30,628 nucleotides of DNA from CAIMZW01 sp037130455 (GTDB lineage Bacteria; Actinomycetota; Actinomycetes; Nanopelagicales; Nanopelagicaceae). The position numbers were made by a program, and so were the translations under genes. Under the pieces are notes generated by a model, which was not told the DNA's origin, did not search any database, and was given only the letters and a program-made list of their open reading frames with translations. The first letter of the stretch is position 1; the number at the start of each line of letters is the position of its first letter. This document shows positions 30,455-30,628 of this stretch, one piece after another. The DNA lies in NCBI GenBank assembly GCA_037130455.1, contig JBAXSZ010000014.1, forward strand, positions 1-30,628, written 5' to 3'.

Positions 30455-30628
30455 TCACTCATAAGGCGAAAAGAGTTGCGACAGCGTGGCCAAGGTATGA
30501 CCTGACAATGTGGTGACTTTTCTAACTCTCGGATGGTCAGCAATCTCTACTAAATGAGGAATGGCAATTACGTAAGCACCACTTGCGATCGCCGAAGTCA
30601 CTCCTGTTATGGAGTCTTCAAGCACCAA
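30455..30628 (-). CDS. HAD-superfamily hydrolase, C-terminal fragment (runs off window)
   Basis: The last 57 residues of a protein whose 5' part is outside the window. The visible end begins LVLEDSITGVTSAIASGAYV, the late acidic motif (EDS.TGV..A..AG) of beta-phosphoglucomutase-like HAD phosphatases, then VIAIPH, a typical next strand. The stop TGA is at 30455-30457. Substrate cannot be judged from this part. HAD genes next to trmI are found in other actinobacteria (recalled). Confidence 0.82.
   Translation of the reverse strand: MVLEDSITGVTSAIASGAYVIAIPHLVEIADHPRVRKVTTLSGHTLATLSQLFSPYE

Noticed and set aside
1..30628. CRISPR arrays, insertion sequences, toxin-antitoxin or phage defence modules
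   Set aside because: No regularly spaced repeats, transposase or defence-type genes were seen; nearly all DNA is accounted for by housekeeping genes.

Overview
The window reads as ordinary chromosome from an actinobacterium of moderate GC (about half GC by eye). The evidence is gene content and order. Three blocks match actinobacterial neighbourhoods known from Mycobacterium: tlyA-nadK-recN-pyrG-xerD-parA-scpA-scpB-rluB-cmk/der (the Rv1694 to Rv1713 region), pgsA-gcvH-garA-merR-DUF151-merR-gcvP (Rv1822 to Rv1832) and pafB-pafC-tatA-tatC-helY (Rv2096c to Rv2092c). The moderate GC, tight packing, cmk-der fusion and lack of mobile DNA would fit a streamlined freshwater lineage such as Nanopelagicales (acI), but that placement is an inference.

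Layout. 1-86: 3' end of a 5S rRNA gene and its terminator. 198-6942 (+): a compact run with an SSB-like protein, a coiled-coil protein with a basic tail, a 43-residue protein, tlyA, nadK, recN, pyrG and xerD, mostly with overlapping or touching genes. 6957-8281 (-): a ribbon-helix-helix-like protein and a ParA ATPase, divergent from scpA-scpB (8342-9851, +). 9960-14439 (+): rluB, an AT-rich gap with repeats, aroH, tyrA and a fused cmk-der. 14457-20833 (+): tRNA-Pro(GGG), a CDP-alcohol phosphatidyltransferase, gcvH, garA, two MerR regulators around a DUF151 protein, and gcvP. 20919-28839 (-): pafB, pafC, tatA, tatC, a diacylglycerol-kinase-like gene, helY, a 5'-3' exonuclease and a polyprenol-phosphate mannosyltransferase. 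28942-29532 (+): an FKBP lipoprotein. 29542-30628 (-): tRNA m1A58 methyltransferase and the 3' end of a HAD hydrolase.

How the genes work together. The first half combines ribosome modification (TlyA, RluB, Der), DNA repair and chromosome organisation (RecN, XerD, ParA, ScpAB) and nucleotide supply (NadK, PyrG, Cmk). The middle pairs glycine cleavage (GcvH, GcvP) with GarA, the FHA switch of 2-oxoglutarate/glutamate metabolism. The last block holds the DNA-damage activator pair PafBC, Tat export, an RNA helicase and lipid-linked sugar synthesis.

Most notable: several genes have a TANNNT-type -10 hexamer exactly 6 nt before the start codon, which points to leaderless mRNAs; a perfect palindrome lies in the parA/scpA divergent promoter; pafBC lies beside trmI without the proteasome/pupylation genes often found there; and the tRNA-Pro ends 7 nt before the start of the next gene. 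No CRISPR array, insertion sequence, prophage or clear foreign island is visible. No gene-free stretch exceeds 300 bases; the longest, 10695-10938, is AT-rich and carries TTATCGACA-like repeats.
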